Source: Solirubrobacterales bacterium (lineage in GTDB: Bacteria; Actinomycetota; Thermoleophilia; Solirubrobacterales; Solirubrobacteraceae). Taken from it: a stretch of DNA of 10,532 nucleotides. The DNA is taken from positions 1 to 10,532 of the forward strand of contig JACCQW010000196.1 in the NCBI GenBank assembly GCA_013813955.1. Reading direction: 5' to 3'. Position numbers and translations under genes: made by a program. Below are positions 1-6,669 of the stretch, in pieces. The notes under the pieces were generated by a model. That model worked only from the letters and a program-made list of their open reading frames with translations. It searched no databases and was not told the DNA's origin. The stretch's first letter is position 1, and each line of letters begins with the position of its first letter.

Positions 1-239
1 CGACGGAGGCCGGGCTCACCCTGAAGGAGGCCGGCTACCTGCAGTTCCGGGAGGAGTACCCGAATCTGGAGACGATGGCTCGCGGTTACCTGGCGGCCGC
101 GCCGTTTGTGCGGGCGATCCGCGCAGCCGGCGAGGAAGCGGTCCGAGAGGCGCTGACCGAGGCGCTGCGACCACTCGAGACATCCACGGGCCGGTACCGA
201 CTCGAGGACGAGGTTCGCTACCTGATCGCGACTGCCTAG
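1..239 (+). CDS. Class I SAM-dependent methyltransferase, C-terminal part (5' end outside window)
   Basis: This is an open frame entered at base 3 and closed by TAG at 237-239, giving 78 visible residues. The tail has the pattern common at the end of small class I (Methyltransf_11/25-like) methyltransferases: a helical stretch with RGYLAAAPFVRAI, then an EAVREALTEAL helix, then a final strand pair reading GRYRLEDEVRYLIATA. The SAM-binding glycine-rich motif would lie upstream, outside the window, so substrate and exact family cannot be read. It is the only convincing plus-strand gene here and converges on the minus-strand cluster, with its stop 9 nt from the stop of the SnoaL-like fragment. 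No terminator hairpin is visible between the two. Family assignment rests on pattern recognition of the C-terminus only. Confidence 0.65.
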   Translation, partial: TEAGLTLKEAGYLQFREEYPNLETMARGYLAAAPFVRAIRAAGEEAVREALTEALRPLETSTGRYRLEDEVRYLIATA

Positions 240-248
240 CGCAGGTCG

Positions 249-380
249 TCAGGCCCGCGGGACGACCATGCGCCCGGAGATCGGCGAGATCAGGCCGGCG
301 TCCGGAGCGAGCGTGGCCATGACGCCGTCGATGTCACCCGCCTCGGAGGCGGCTCGATAGCGGGTGACCGCGTCGTCCAC
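249..380 (-). pseudogene. Truncated SnoaL / NTF2-like fold protein fragment
   Basis: A 43-residue frame with a possible GTG start at 380 begins 19 nt after the rpmA stop and ends with TGA at 249-251. Its sequence resembles the N-terminal helix and first strand of SnoaL-like/nuclear transport factor 2-like proteins: AVTRYRAASEAGDIDGVMA, then LAPDAGLISPISGRMVV. Family members normally run about 110-150 residues, continuing after the GRxVFxG segment. Here the frame stops right after GRMVVPRA, and none of the downstream minus-strand frames resumes the fold, because that DNA is the 3' end of the plus-strand methyltransferase. There is no recognisable Shine-Dalgarno before the GTG. I read it as a remnant left by deletion or rearrangement. 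A functional micro-protein is possible but unsupported. Confidence 0.5.
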
Positions 381-399
381 GGCGGGACCCGCGCTGCGG

Positions 400-666
400 C
401 TACGCGGCCGCGTCGCCGCCCGGCTCGATCGACACCACGCGCTTGCCGCGCACGGTCCCGAAGGAGACCGTGCCGGCGGCACGCGCGTAGAGCGTGTCGT
501 CCTTGCCGATGCCGACGCCGGCGCCGGGCCGGAAGCGGGTGCCGCGCTGGCGCACGATGATCTCGCCGCCGGTCACCGTCTGGCCGGCGAACGTCTTGAC
601 GCCGAGACGCTGGGCGTTGGAGTCGCGCCCGTTGCGGGAGGACCCGAGCCCCTTCTTATGAGCCAT
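400..666 (-). CDS. rpmA: 50S ribosomal protein bL27
   Basis: An 88-residue protein, the normal length for bL27, which sits at the base of the central protuberance with its N-terminal tail reaching toward the peptidyl transferase centre. The start [16 protein letters not shown] is the canonical mature N-terminus, with no cleavable N-terminal extension of the Firmicutes type. The core motifs [18 protein letters not shown] and [15 protein letters not shown] are intact. The ATG (664-666) lies inside the end of rplU, an 11-nt overlap, and has a GGAG Shine-Dalgarno 7 nt upstream, so the two ribosomal genes should be translated together. This is the last intact gene of the minus-strand cluster. The obgE gene that often follows in Actinomycetota is absent within the visible 399 nt. 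Confidence 0.97.
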   Translation of the reverse strand: MAHKKGLGSSRNGRDSNAQRLGVKTFAGQTVTGGEIIVRQRGTRFRPGAGVGIGKDDTLYARAAGTVSFGTVRGKRVVSIEPGGDAAA

Positions 667-970
667 TTTTCAACTCCGTGACCTCGATGCGGGTGAGCTC
701 CTGCCGGTGGCCGGCGGTGCGCTTGTAGCCGCGCTTGGGCTTGTACTTGAAGATCCGCAGCTTCTCGCCGCGGTGATGGTCGACGATCTTGGCCTTGACG
801 GAGACCTTCTTCAGCCCGTCGGCGTCGAAGACCGTGTCCGTCGAGCGGAAGAGGATCGGCTGCAGCACGACGGTCTTGCCGACCTCGTCGGACAGCCGCT
901 CGACGACCAGGGTTTGCCCCTGCTCGACGCGGTACTGCTTGCCGCCGGTCTTGACGATTGCGTAGGCCAT
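656..970 (-). CDS. rplU: 50S ribosomal protein bL21
   Basis: A 104-residue protein, the normal length for bL21, which binds 23S rRNA near bL20. It begins [19 protein letters not shown], the family's signature N-terminus, continues through the KVDHHRG-like loop ([20 protein letters not shown]), and ends with the rRNA-binding segment [17 protein letters not shown]. The ATG at 968-970 follows the rng stop by only 6 nt; the upstream GAGAG lies about 10 nt from the ATG and is a weak Shine-Dalgarno, so translation probably depends on coupling with rng. Its end overlaps rpmA. Placement between rng and rpmA is the usual actinobacterial order. No L21-type autoregulatory leader could fit, because there is no leader space. 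Confidence 0.97.
   Translation of the reverse strand: MAYAIVKTGGKQYRVEQGQTLVVERLSDEVGKTVVLQPILFRSTDTVFDADGLKKVSVKAKIVDHHRGEKLRIFKYKPKRGYKRTAGHRQELTRIEVTELKNGS
674..677 (-). promoter_or_regulatory. Shine-Dalgarno GGAG of rpmA
   Basis: The minus strand reads GGAGTTGAAAAATG, putting GGAG 7 nt before the rpmA ATG and inside the coding end of rplU. It supports the chosen rpmA start and the 11-nt overlap of the two genes. Confidence 0.7.
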
Positions 971-976
971 GAGTGA

Positions 977-2890
977 TCAGCTCTCGGGATTGGCGGCGGA
1001 GTCCGCCGTGGCGCGCGAACGGCGCCGCCCGCCCCTGCGGCCACGGCGCCGAGTCGGGGATTCTACGCCATCGTCGTCGTCACCGGTGGCCTCGCCGCCC
1101 GGCGGGTCGGTCGTGTCCAGCAGCGTTGCGGTCGCCGAGGTGCGGCCCGGCTGCTGGATGCGCACCATCCGCTTCGTGCCCACGAACCGCCCGCCGCCGC
1201 TCACCGAGATGATGTAGCCGTCGATCTTGGCCACCGCGTCATCGACGTCGTACATGTGCGGCTCGACGATCGCGACGAGCACCTCGTCGCCCTCGCGGAA
1301 GGGCACCGCGCGCTCCTCGACCTCCTCGGCCGAGCCCTCCATGGTGATCGCGAAGTGGTCCAGCGGCAGCCCCTCGGAGCCCTCGAAGTGGAAGGTCCGC
1401 CCGGTCTGCTCCTCCAGGGCGTGCAGCACGCGCGAGCCGTTGCCGGTGAACTGCGCGCTCACCCGCGGGTTGGCCTGCACGAGGAACGCCTCGTGCTTGG
1501 CGGGCGCCTTCGCCGCGATCTCGCGCAGCCGGCGCTCGAACTCGATCGCGATCGTCTCCTCGGACTTGATGATCCCGTCGCCCTGGCAGGTCGGGCACGG
1601 CCGCGACATGACCTCGCGGACGCCCTCGGTGACGTTCTGGCGCGTCATCTCGACGAGCCCGAGCTTGGAGATCTCGGCGGTGAAGGTCTTGGTGCGGTCC
1701 TCGTCGAGCGTCTTGCGCAGGGTCTTGAGCACCGCGTCGCGATTGCGCGCGCGCGACATGTCGATGAAGTCGATGACGATGATCCCGCCGATGTCGCGCA
1801 GGCGCAGCTGGTTTACGACCTCCTCGGCGGCCTCGAGGTTGGTCTTGGTGATCGTGTCCTCCAGCCGGGCGCCCTTGCCGCGGCCGATGAACGAGCCGGA
1901 GTTGACGTCGATGACGGTCAGCGCCTCGGCGTAGTCGATGATCAGGTAGCCGCCGCTGGGCAGGTCCACCCGCCGGGTCATCAGGCCGTCGATGACCTTC
2001 TCGACGCCGTAGGCCTCGAACAGCGGCGTCTCCCCCTCGTAGAGCTCGACGCGGTCGACGAGCTCGGGCGCCGTGCGCGTGAAGAAGGACAGCAGCCGCT
2101 GGTGCTGCTTGGGATCGTCGACGACCGCGCGCTCGAAATGCGCGGAGAAGATGTCACGCACGACGCGGACCGACAGGTCGGCCTCCTGGAAGACCAGCCC
2201 GGGCGCCGGCGTCTGCCGGACGCGTTCGTCCAGGACGTTGTGCAGCTTGAACAGGTACTGCAGCTCGCGCTCGAAGTCCAGGCGCTTGGCCCCGTGGGCC
2301 GCGGTGCGGATGATCGCGCCGCCCTCCTGGAGGTCCAGCGCCTTGGTCTCCTTGCGCAGCCGCTCGCGCTCGGCGTCCTCCAGGCGGCGCGAGACGCCGA
2401 CGCCCTCGCCGGTGGGCGCGTAGACCATGTAGCGCCCGGCGATCGTGATCTCCATGCTCAGCCGCGCGCCCTTGGTCTTCAGCGGGTCCTTGACGACCTG
2501 CACGACGACCTCCTGGCCGGGCTTGAGCAGGTCTGTGATCTTCGAGGCCCCCTCCTTGGAGGAGCCGCGGCCGCGCCGCGGGGTCTCGACGCCGGGCAGC
2601 ACGATCTCGTCGACGTGCAGGAAGCCGTTCTTGTCCAGCCCGATGTCGACGAAGGCGGCCTCCAGGCCGGCCAGGACGTTGTCGACCTTGCCCTTGTAGA
2701 TGTTGCCCACGATCGAGCGGTTGCCGCGACGCTCGAGGTACAGCTCGGCGACGCGGTAGCCCGCGGCCGGCTGGGCCTTGGCGCGCGGGGACCGCCTGGC
2801 GCCCGCCACGGGGGTGGGACTGCCTTCCTGTTCGAGCAGCGCGACGCGGGTCTCCCCGCGATCGACGCTGACCAGCACTTGCTTCTTCAT
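977..2890 (-). CDS. rng: Ribonuclease E/G family endoribonuclease with C-terminal TRAM-like domain
   Basis: A 637-residue Rne/Rng endonuclease, acting on 5'-monophosphorylated RNA in rRNA/tRNA maturation and mRNA decay. An S1 domain spans about 57-150 (GNIYKGKV, AAFVDIGLDKNGFLH). The 5'-sensor IIRTA is at 193-197 (R195, T196). The catalytic aspartates are D328 (in LTVIDVNSGSF) and D374 (in GGIIVIDFIDM). The zinc-link CPTC is at 432-435. Residues 21-43 form a Pro/Ala/Arg-rich insertion before the S1 domain. After the family core, about 532-591 look like a TRAM domain (EGDEVLVAIVEP, AKIDGYIISVSGGGRFVG, KRMVRI), followed by an acidic then Arg-rich tail (RRRGRRGGRRRSR, 613-626). It lacks the long E. 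coli RNase E scaffold. The ATG follows the rodA stop by 19 nt; AAGGA lies about 12 nt upstream. E versus G naming is a convention here. Confidence 0.95.
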   Translation of the reverse strand: MKKQVLVSVDRGETRVALLEQEGSPTPVAGARRSPRAKAQPAAGYRVAELYLERRGNRSIVGNIYKGKVDNVLAGLEAAFVDIGLDKNGFLHVDEIVLPGVETPRRGRGSSKEGASKITDLLKPGQEVVVQVVKDPLKTKGARLSMEITIAGRYMVYAPTGEGVGVSRRLEDAERERLRKETKALDLQEGGAIIRTAAHGAKRLDFERELQYLFKLHNVLDERVRQTPAPGLVFQEADLSVRVVRDIFSAHFERAVVDDPKQHQRLLSFFTRTAPELVDRVELYEGETPLFEAYGVEKVIDGLMTRRVDLPSGGYLIIDYAEALTVIDVNSGSFIGRGKGARLEDTITKTNLEAAEEVVNQLRLRDIGGIIVIDFIDMSRARNRDAVLKTLRKTLDEDRTKTFTAEISKLGLVEMTRQNVTEGVREVMSRPCPTCQGDGIIKSEETIAIEFERRLREIAAKAPAKHEAFLVQANPRVSAQFTGNGSRVLHALEEQTGRTFHFEGSEGLPLDHFAITMEGSAEEVEERAVPFREGDEVLVAIVEPHMYDVDDAVAKIDGYIISVSGGGRFVGTKRMVRIQQPGRTSATATLLDTTDPPGGEATGDDDDGVESPTRRRGRRGGRRRSRATADSAANPES

Positions 2891-2909
2891 GTTGGAGAGC
2901 TTCCTTTTC

Positions 2910-4073
2910 CTAGAACGAGAGGACGCGGCCCTTGGTGGCAGACGCGACGCGCCCTTGCGCGTAGATCGACTGCAGCAGGCCGATGGCCAAGAGGGTGGTG
3001 ATCACCGAGCTGCCGCCATAGCTGAGCAGCGGCAGCGGGATGCCGGTGATGGGCATGATCCCGACATTCATGCCCACGTTGATGAAGACCTGGAACAGCA
3101 GCATGGCAACGATGCCTCCGGCGATCAGGGCGCCGTAGAGGTTCTTGGCCGTGGTCAGGATGCGCAGGCCGCGCCAGACCAGCAGCGCGTAGAGCGACAG
3201 CACGAGGCCCGCACCGGCGAATCCCCATCGCTCGCCGATGACGGCGAAGATGAAGTCGGTGCGCTCCTCGGGCAGGAAGTTCAGCCGGGCCTGCGTCGCC
3301 TGCTCGCGGCGGCCGGTCTTCTGGCCCGCCCCGATGGCGATCCGCGACTGGTTCTGCTGGTAGCCCGCGTCGCCCGGGTCGTCGGAGGGATAGAGAAAGG
3401 AGGTCAGACGCTCGGACTGGTAGTCCTGCAGGACGGTGACGCCCATCGCGGGCGCCGCGGCGAGCACGAGCGCGATCGACGTCGCGGCCAGGGCGAAGAG
3501 CCCGGCGAAGTGCCGCCAGCTCACGCCCGCCACGAAGAGCACGGCGAAGAGGATCGCGATGTAGACCAGGCCGGAGCCAAGGTCGCTGGCGATCACGAAC
3601 CCGGCGGGCACCAGGGCCACGAGCACCAGGCGCGCGGTGGTGTCGCGCTCGCCCAGCCGGCGCGAGCGGTCCACGACGAAGCCGGCCAGCGCCGCGACGA
3701 GCAGCACCTTGCCCAGCTCGGAGGCCTGGATCTCGAAGAATGGCAGCTGGATCGCCCGGCGCGAGCCGCGGGTCACGCCGCCGAAGACGGTGACGAGCAG
3801 GATCCCGGCCATCATCAGCCCGTAGATCCCGTACTTCAGCTCGCGCAGCCGCGAGTAGTCGATGCGGCTGAGCGCCAGCGCCGCGATCAGGCCGACGGCG
3901 AAGTAGATCCCCTGGCGCGTGACGTAGTAGTTCGGGTCGCCCGGGACGTCGTCGCCGGTGGCGGCGCCCAGCGTGACCAGCGAGGCGACGAGCAGCCCGG
4001 CGGTGGCCAGCATCAGCAGCGGGTCGAAGGGCAGGCGCAGGCCGCCGAGGCGGTTGCTCGCGGGCTCGTTCAT
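2910..4073 (-). CDS. rodA: Rod shape-determining SEDS peptidoglycan glycosyltransferase RodA
   Basis: A 387-residue polytopic membrane protein of the SEDS family, which polymerises lipid II into glycan strands together with PBP2. About ten hydrophobic segments are visible. Hallmarks are GSRRAIQLPFFEIQASELGK (103-122), the catalytic aspartate D273 in LPEERTDFIFAVIGE, and the C-terminal signature MNVGIMPITGIPLPLLSYGG (335-354). The frame is open far upstream inside mrdA, but the correct start is the ATG at 4071-4073. It overlaps the mrdA stop as ATGA, has GAGGA just upstream, and gives the normal family length with a short cytoplasmic N-terminus (MNEPASNRLGG). RodA versus FtsW is decided by context, directly behind mreBCD and a PBP2 gene. 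Confidence 0.96.
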   Translation of the reverse strand: MNEPASNRLGGLRLPFDPLLMLATAGLLVASLVTLGAATGDDVPGDPNYYVTRQGIYFAVGLIAALALSRIDYSRLRELKYGIYGLMMAGILLVTVFGGVTRGSRRAIQLPFFEIQASELGKVLLVAALAGFVVDRSRRLGERDTTARLVLVALVPAGFVIASDLGSGLVYIAILFAVLFVAGVSWRHFAGLFALAATSIALVLAAAPAMGVTVLQDYQSERLTSFLYPSDDPGDAGYQQNQSRIAIGAGQKTGRREQATQARLNFLPEERTDFIFAVIGERWGFAGAGLVLSLYALLVWRGLRILTTAKNLYGALIAGGIVAMLLFQVFINVGMNVGIMPITGIPLPLLSYGGSSVITTLLAIGLLQSIYAQGRVASATKGRVLSF

Positions 4074-6103
4074 CGCGTCCTCGAGTCGCCCCGGACGATC
4101 CGCTTGTCCACGCCGTAGTACTGCGACAGCAGCAGGCGCACGATCGGCGCGGCGGTCTCCGCGCCGAAGCCGCCCTCCTCGACGGTGGCGGCGACGACGA
4201 TCGGCCGCGTCTCGCTCTGCACGTAGGCGACGTACCACGACTGGTCGCCCTTGGGCGGTCGCTCGGCGGTGCCGGTCTTGCCGAAGACCGGGAAGCGGTC
4301 GTGCGGCCAGCCGGAGAACACGTCGGTCGACGTGCCGCGCGAGCCCTGTGCGGCGAGGCGCAGGCCGTCCATGATCGCCTGGCGGTTGGCGGGGTCGAAC
4401 TTCACCCTGCGGGCGGGGTCGCGCTCGATGCGCTGGATCAGGCGGCCCTGGCCGTCCTCGATCTCCAGGCCGAGGTGCGGGCGCACGACCTTGCCCCCGT
4501 TGGCGATCGTCGAGTAGGCGACGGCCATCTGCAGCGGCGTGGCCTGCACGTCGCCCTGGCCCACCGCCAGGTTGACGTTGTCGCCCGTGTTGTAGGGGCG
4601 GATGTCCAGCGCGAAGCACGGGCGGCCGCCATTGCCCGGCCGGCACTTGCGCTCGCGCTCGTTGAGCCGGGCGCGCCACTTGCGGTCGGGGATCAGACCC
4701 TCGAACTCGTCGGGCAGGTCGATCCCGGTCTCACGCCCGACGCCCAGTCGGCGCGCCCACTTCTGGAGCACCTGGCCGTCGAGGCCGAAGAGCTGCTGGC
4801 CGAGGCGGTAGAAGTAGACGTCCGAGGAGACCTCGAGCGCCTGGCGCAGCGCGACGGGACCGTTGGGGACGTCACCGGCGTTGCAGAACTCGCGCGTGCC
4901 GATGTCGATGCAGCCCGGGTCGGAGATGACCGTCGCGTCGGTGATCGCTCCGCTCTGCAGGCCGGCCATCGCGGTGATCGGCTTGAACACCGAGCCGGTC
5001 GGATACAGGCCGGCGACCGCGCGGTTGAAGCGTGGTGCGCCGGCGTCGTCGCCGAACAGCGCGTCGTAGCGCTTCTGGGTGATCGGCTTGGTCAGCAGGT
5101 CGGGGTCGAAGCTCGGGTTGGAGCCCATCGCGAGCACCTCGCCGTTGCGCGGGTCCAGGGCCACGAACGCTCCGGCCTTGTCGCCGGGGTTCAGCGGCCC
5201 AGCCATCGCGCGCTGCCCGGTGAGCTGCAGCTTGTAGTCCAGCGAGAGCTTGAGCTGCTCCCCCGCCACCGGCTCGGAGTCGCGCAGGCGGTCGTTGGGG
5301 ATCGGCCGGCCGAACGCGTCGACCTGCACGCGCTCGATGCCGTCCTCGCCGCGCAGGTAACGGTCGTAGCTGCTCTCCAGGCCCTCCTGGCCGATGATCG
5401 TGCCCTGCGGCACGCCGCGGAAGGCCTCCTGCTTGAGCTGGGCCGGGCTGATCTCGCCCACCGTGCCGAGAATCTGGGCGGCGAGCTTGTCGCGCGGGTA
5501 GTCGCGCAGGTAGGTCTGCTGGACGCGGACGCCCTCGAACAATTCGGCGCGCTCGGAGAGGTAGGCCAGCACGGAGCGCGGGACGTCGGTCTTCAGGCGC
5601 ACGGAGGAGTAGGGAACGATCGCCAGGGACCGCACCACCTGGCGGTGGATCGCCCCCGCCGAGGTGTCCAGGACGCCCGCCAGGCGCTCGAAGCGCGTGC
5701 GCAGCTCGGCGGTGGGGATCGGCGGGATGCGCACCTGCGAGCCGCGCTCGCTCCGCGGGCGGGCCGCACGCCGGCCGGCGGCCTGACCCCATCTGGACGC
5801 GAGGTCGCGCTCGGCCTGGGGCAGCTCGGACGGGTCCATCTCGACCACGACCGCGCGCTTGTTGCGCACGATGACCGTGCCGTCGCGGTCGACGATCTCG
5901 CCCCGGGGCGACTGGATGCGCAGCTCGCGAAAACGGTTGTTGTTCGCGTCGGCCAGGTACTGGTCGCCGGAGAGCACCTGCAGGTACCACAGGCGGAAGA
6001 AGACCACCGCGAACAGCGCGAGCGCGACGAAGCCGAGGATCGCCACGCGCAGGGCCAGTTGCGGCGTGATCGGGGGACGGCGGTCGGAGACGGGCTCGAT
6101 CAT
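4070..6103 (-). CDS. mrdA: Penicillin-binding protein 2, class B peptidoglycan transpeptidase
   Basis: A 677-residue class B PBP that crosslinks peptidoglycan in the elongasome as partner of RodA. A membrane anchor spans about 18-40, followed by the extracytoplasmic pedestal (about 55-260, with SPRGEIVDRDG at 65-75 and GTIIGQEGLESSYDRYLRG near 234-252) and the transpeptidase domain (about 310-660). Active-site motifs are present: SxxK at S371-K374 (PTGSVFKP), SSD at 426-428 (VSSDVYFY, the PBP2-type variant of SxN), and KTG at 609-611 (FGKTGTAE). Four cysteines (C398, C407, C487, C496) lie in loops of the catalytic domain. The pedestal carries an Arg-rich insert around 105-125. The ATG at 6101-6103 overlaps the mreD stop as ATGA; the end overlaps rodA as ATGA. 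A longer upstream-open frame lies inside mreD and is not used. Confidence 0.96.
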   Translation of the reverse strand: MIEPVSDRRPPITPQLALRVAILGFVALALFAVVFFRLWYLQVLSGDQYLADANNNRFRELRIQSPRGEIVDRDGTVIVRNKRAVVVEMDPSELPQAERDLASRWGQAAGRRAARPRSERGSQVRIPPIPTAELRTRFERLAGVLDTSAGAIHRQVVRSLAIVPYSSVRLKTDVPRSVLAYLSERAELFEGVRVQQTYLRDYPRDKLAAQILGTVGEISPAQLKQEAFRGVPQGTIIGQEGLESSYDRYLRGEDGIERVQVDAFGRPIPNDRLRDSEPVAGEQLKLSLDYKLQLTGQRAMAGPLNPGDKAGAFVALDPRNGEVLAMGSNPSFDPDLLTKPITQKRYDALFGDDAGAPRFNRAVAGLYPTGSVFKPITAMAGLQSGAITDATVISDPGCIDIGTREFCNAGDVPNGPVALRQALEVSSDVYFYRLGQQLFGLDGQVLQKWARRLGVGRETGIDLPDEFEGLIPDRKWRARLNERERKCRPGNGGRPCFALDIRPYNTGDNVNLAVGQGDVQATPLQMAVAYSTIANGGKVVRPHLGLEIEDGQGRLIQRIERDPARRVKFDPANRQAIMDGLRLAAQGSRGTSTDVFSGWPHDRFPVFGKTGTAERPPKGDQSWYVAYVQSETRPIVVAATVEEGGFGAETAAPIVRLLLSQYYGVDKRIVRGDSRTR
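4078..4082 (-). promoter_or_regulatory. Shine-Dalgarno GAGGA of rodA
   Basis: The minus strand reads CGAGGACGCGATGA: GAGGA lies 4 nt before the rodA ATG, inside the last codons of mrdA. It fixes the rodA start at 4073 and rejects the much longer upstream-open frame. Confidence 0.6.
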
Positions 6104-6669
6104 GTGCGCGAGAGCGGAGACAGGCCGCCGGTGGTGTAGGCACGCCGGCGCCGGCGGCGGGGATCGTCGGGCAGGGCGGGCAGCAGCCAGCGCCGCACGA
6201 GCACGTACAGCGGCAGCGCCAGCAGCGTATTGAGCACGAGCGTGGTGATGACCTGGCGCACGAGGGCCCCGCTCACCGGCGCCTCGACGCCGAGCAGGAA
6301 CTGCATGACGGCGAAGCCGATGCTGAAGGCGAGCGTGGCCGTGGCGCCGACCGCGATCGGCACGAGCGTGCCCTCGGGGTCGCGCGCCTCGCGTATGCGC
6401 CCGGCGCCGTAGCCCACCGCGACCAGCACGAGCGAGGAGACGCCGAGCGTCTGCAGCAGCGCGACGTCTACGAACAGGCCGACGCCGAAGCCGAAGCACG
6501 CTCCCGCCAGCGCGCCACACAGCAGCCCGATCGCCATCACCAGCAGCGGTGAGAGGTCGGCGTTGGCGCCCGCGACCGGCAGCTGGGATATCGCCGCGGT
6601 CTGCACCACGACGCCGCCGACGACGAGCGCGGCCAGCCGGGCGAGCAGCTGGGGCGTCGCCGCGACCAT
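6100..6669 (-). CDS. mreD: Rod shape-determining membrane protein MreD
   Basis: A 189-residue hydrophobic protein, close to the usual 160-180 of MreD. Five to six hydrophobic segments are visible (about 10-28, 40-58, 60-88, 102-126, 139-159). The segment GFGVGLFVDVALLQTLGVSS (60-79) fits the MreD pattern of a Gly-rich helix followed by FxDxxxxxxLG. MreD links MreC to the RodA-PBP2 pair. The C-terminus is a cytoplasmic-looking tail with six arginines in a row (171-176). The ATG at 6667-6669 shares one base with the mreC stop (TGATG) and the end overlaps mrdA as ATGA. No good Shine-Dalgarno is visible, so translation is probably coupled to mreC. MreD sequences diverge strongly; the call rests on hydrophobicity, length and position. 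Confidence 0.9.
   Translation of the reverse strand: MVAATPQLLARLAALVVGGVVVQTAAISQLPVAGANADLSPLLVMAIGLLCGALAGACFGFGVGLFVDVALLQTLGVSSLVLVAVGYGAGRIREARDPEGTLVPIAVGATATLAFSIGFAVMQFLLGVEAPVSGALVRQVITTLVLNTLLALPLYVLVRRWLLPALPDDPRRRRRRAYTTGGLSPLSRT

Noticed and set aside
338..352. Perfect inverted repeat CCGCCTC-G-GAGGCGG as a terminator for the rpmA end
   Set aside because: The loop allows at most a 5-bp stem with a 5-nt loop, no T-run follows on either strand, and such palindromes are common by chance at this GC content.
1256..3001. Long plus-strand open frame (581 codons) opposite rng
   Set aside because: It is antisense to a full RNase E/G gene with intact catalytic motifs. Its translation is low-complexity (Leu/Asp/Val/Gly/Arg rich), as expected for the reverse frame of a GC-rich gene.
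2778..4118. Plus-strand open frame opposite rodA
   Set aside because: Antisense shadow of rodA; composition dominated by Gln/Asp/His/Arg/Gly with no recognisable domain.
4074..4679. N-terminal extension of rodA inside mrdA
   Set aside because: The frame is open by chance. The ATGA junction with GAGGA upstream and the normal RodA length fix the start at 4073.
4301..6139. Plus-strand open frame (612 codons) opposite mrdA
   Set aside because: Antisense to PBP2 with complete SxxK, SSD and KTG motifs; no family signature in the reverse product.
6104..6520. N-terminal extension of mrdA inside mreD
   Set aside because: The extended sequence is a frame-shifted read of mreD. The ATGA junction and the usual short cytoplasmic N-terminus fix the start at 6103.
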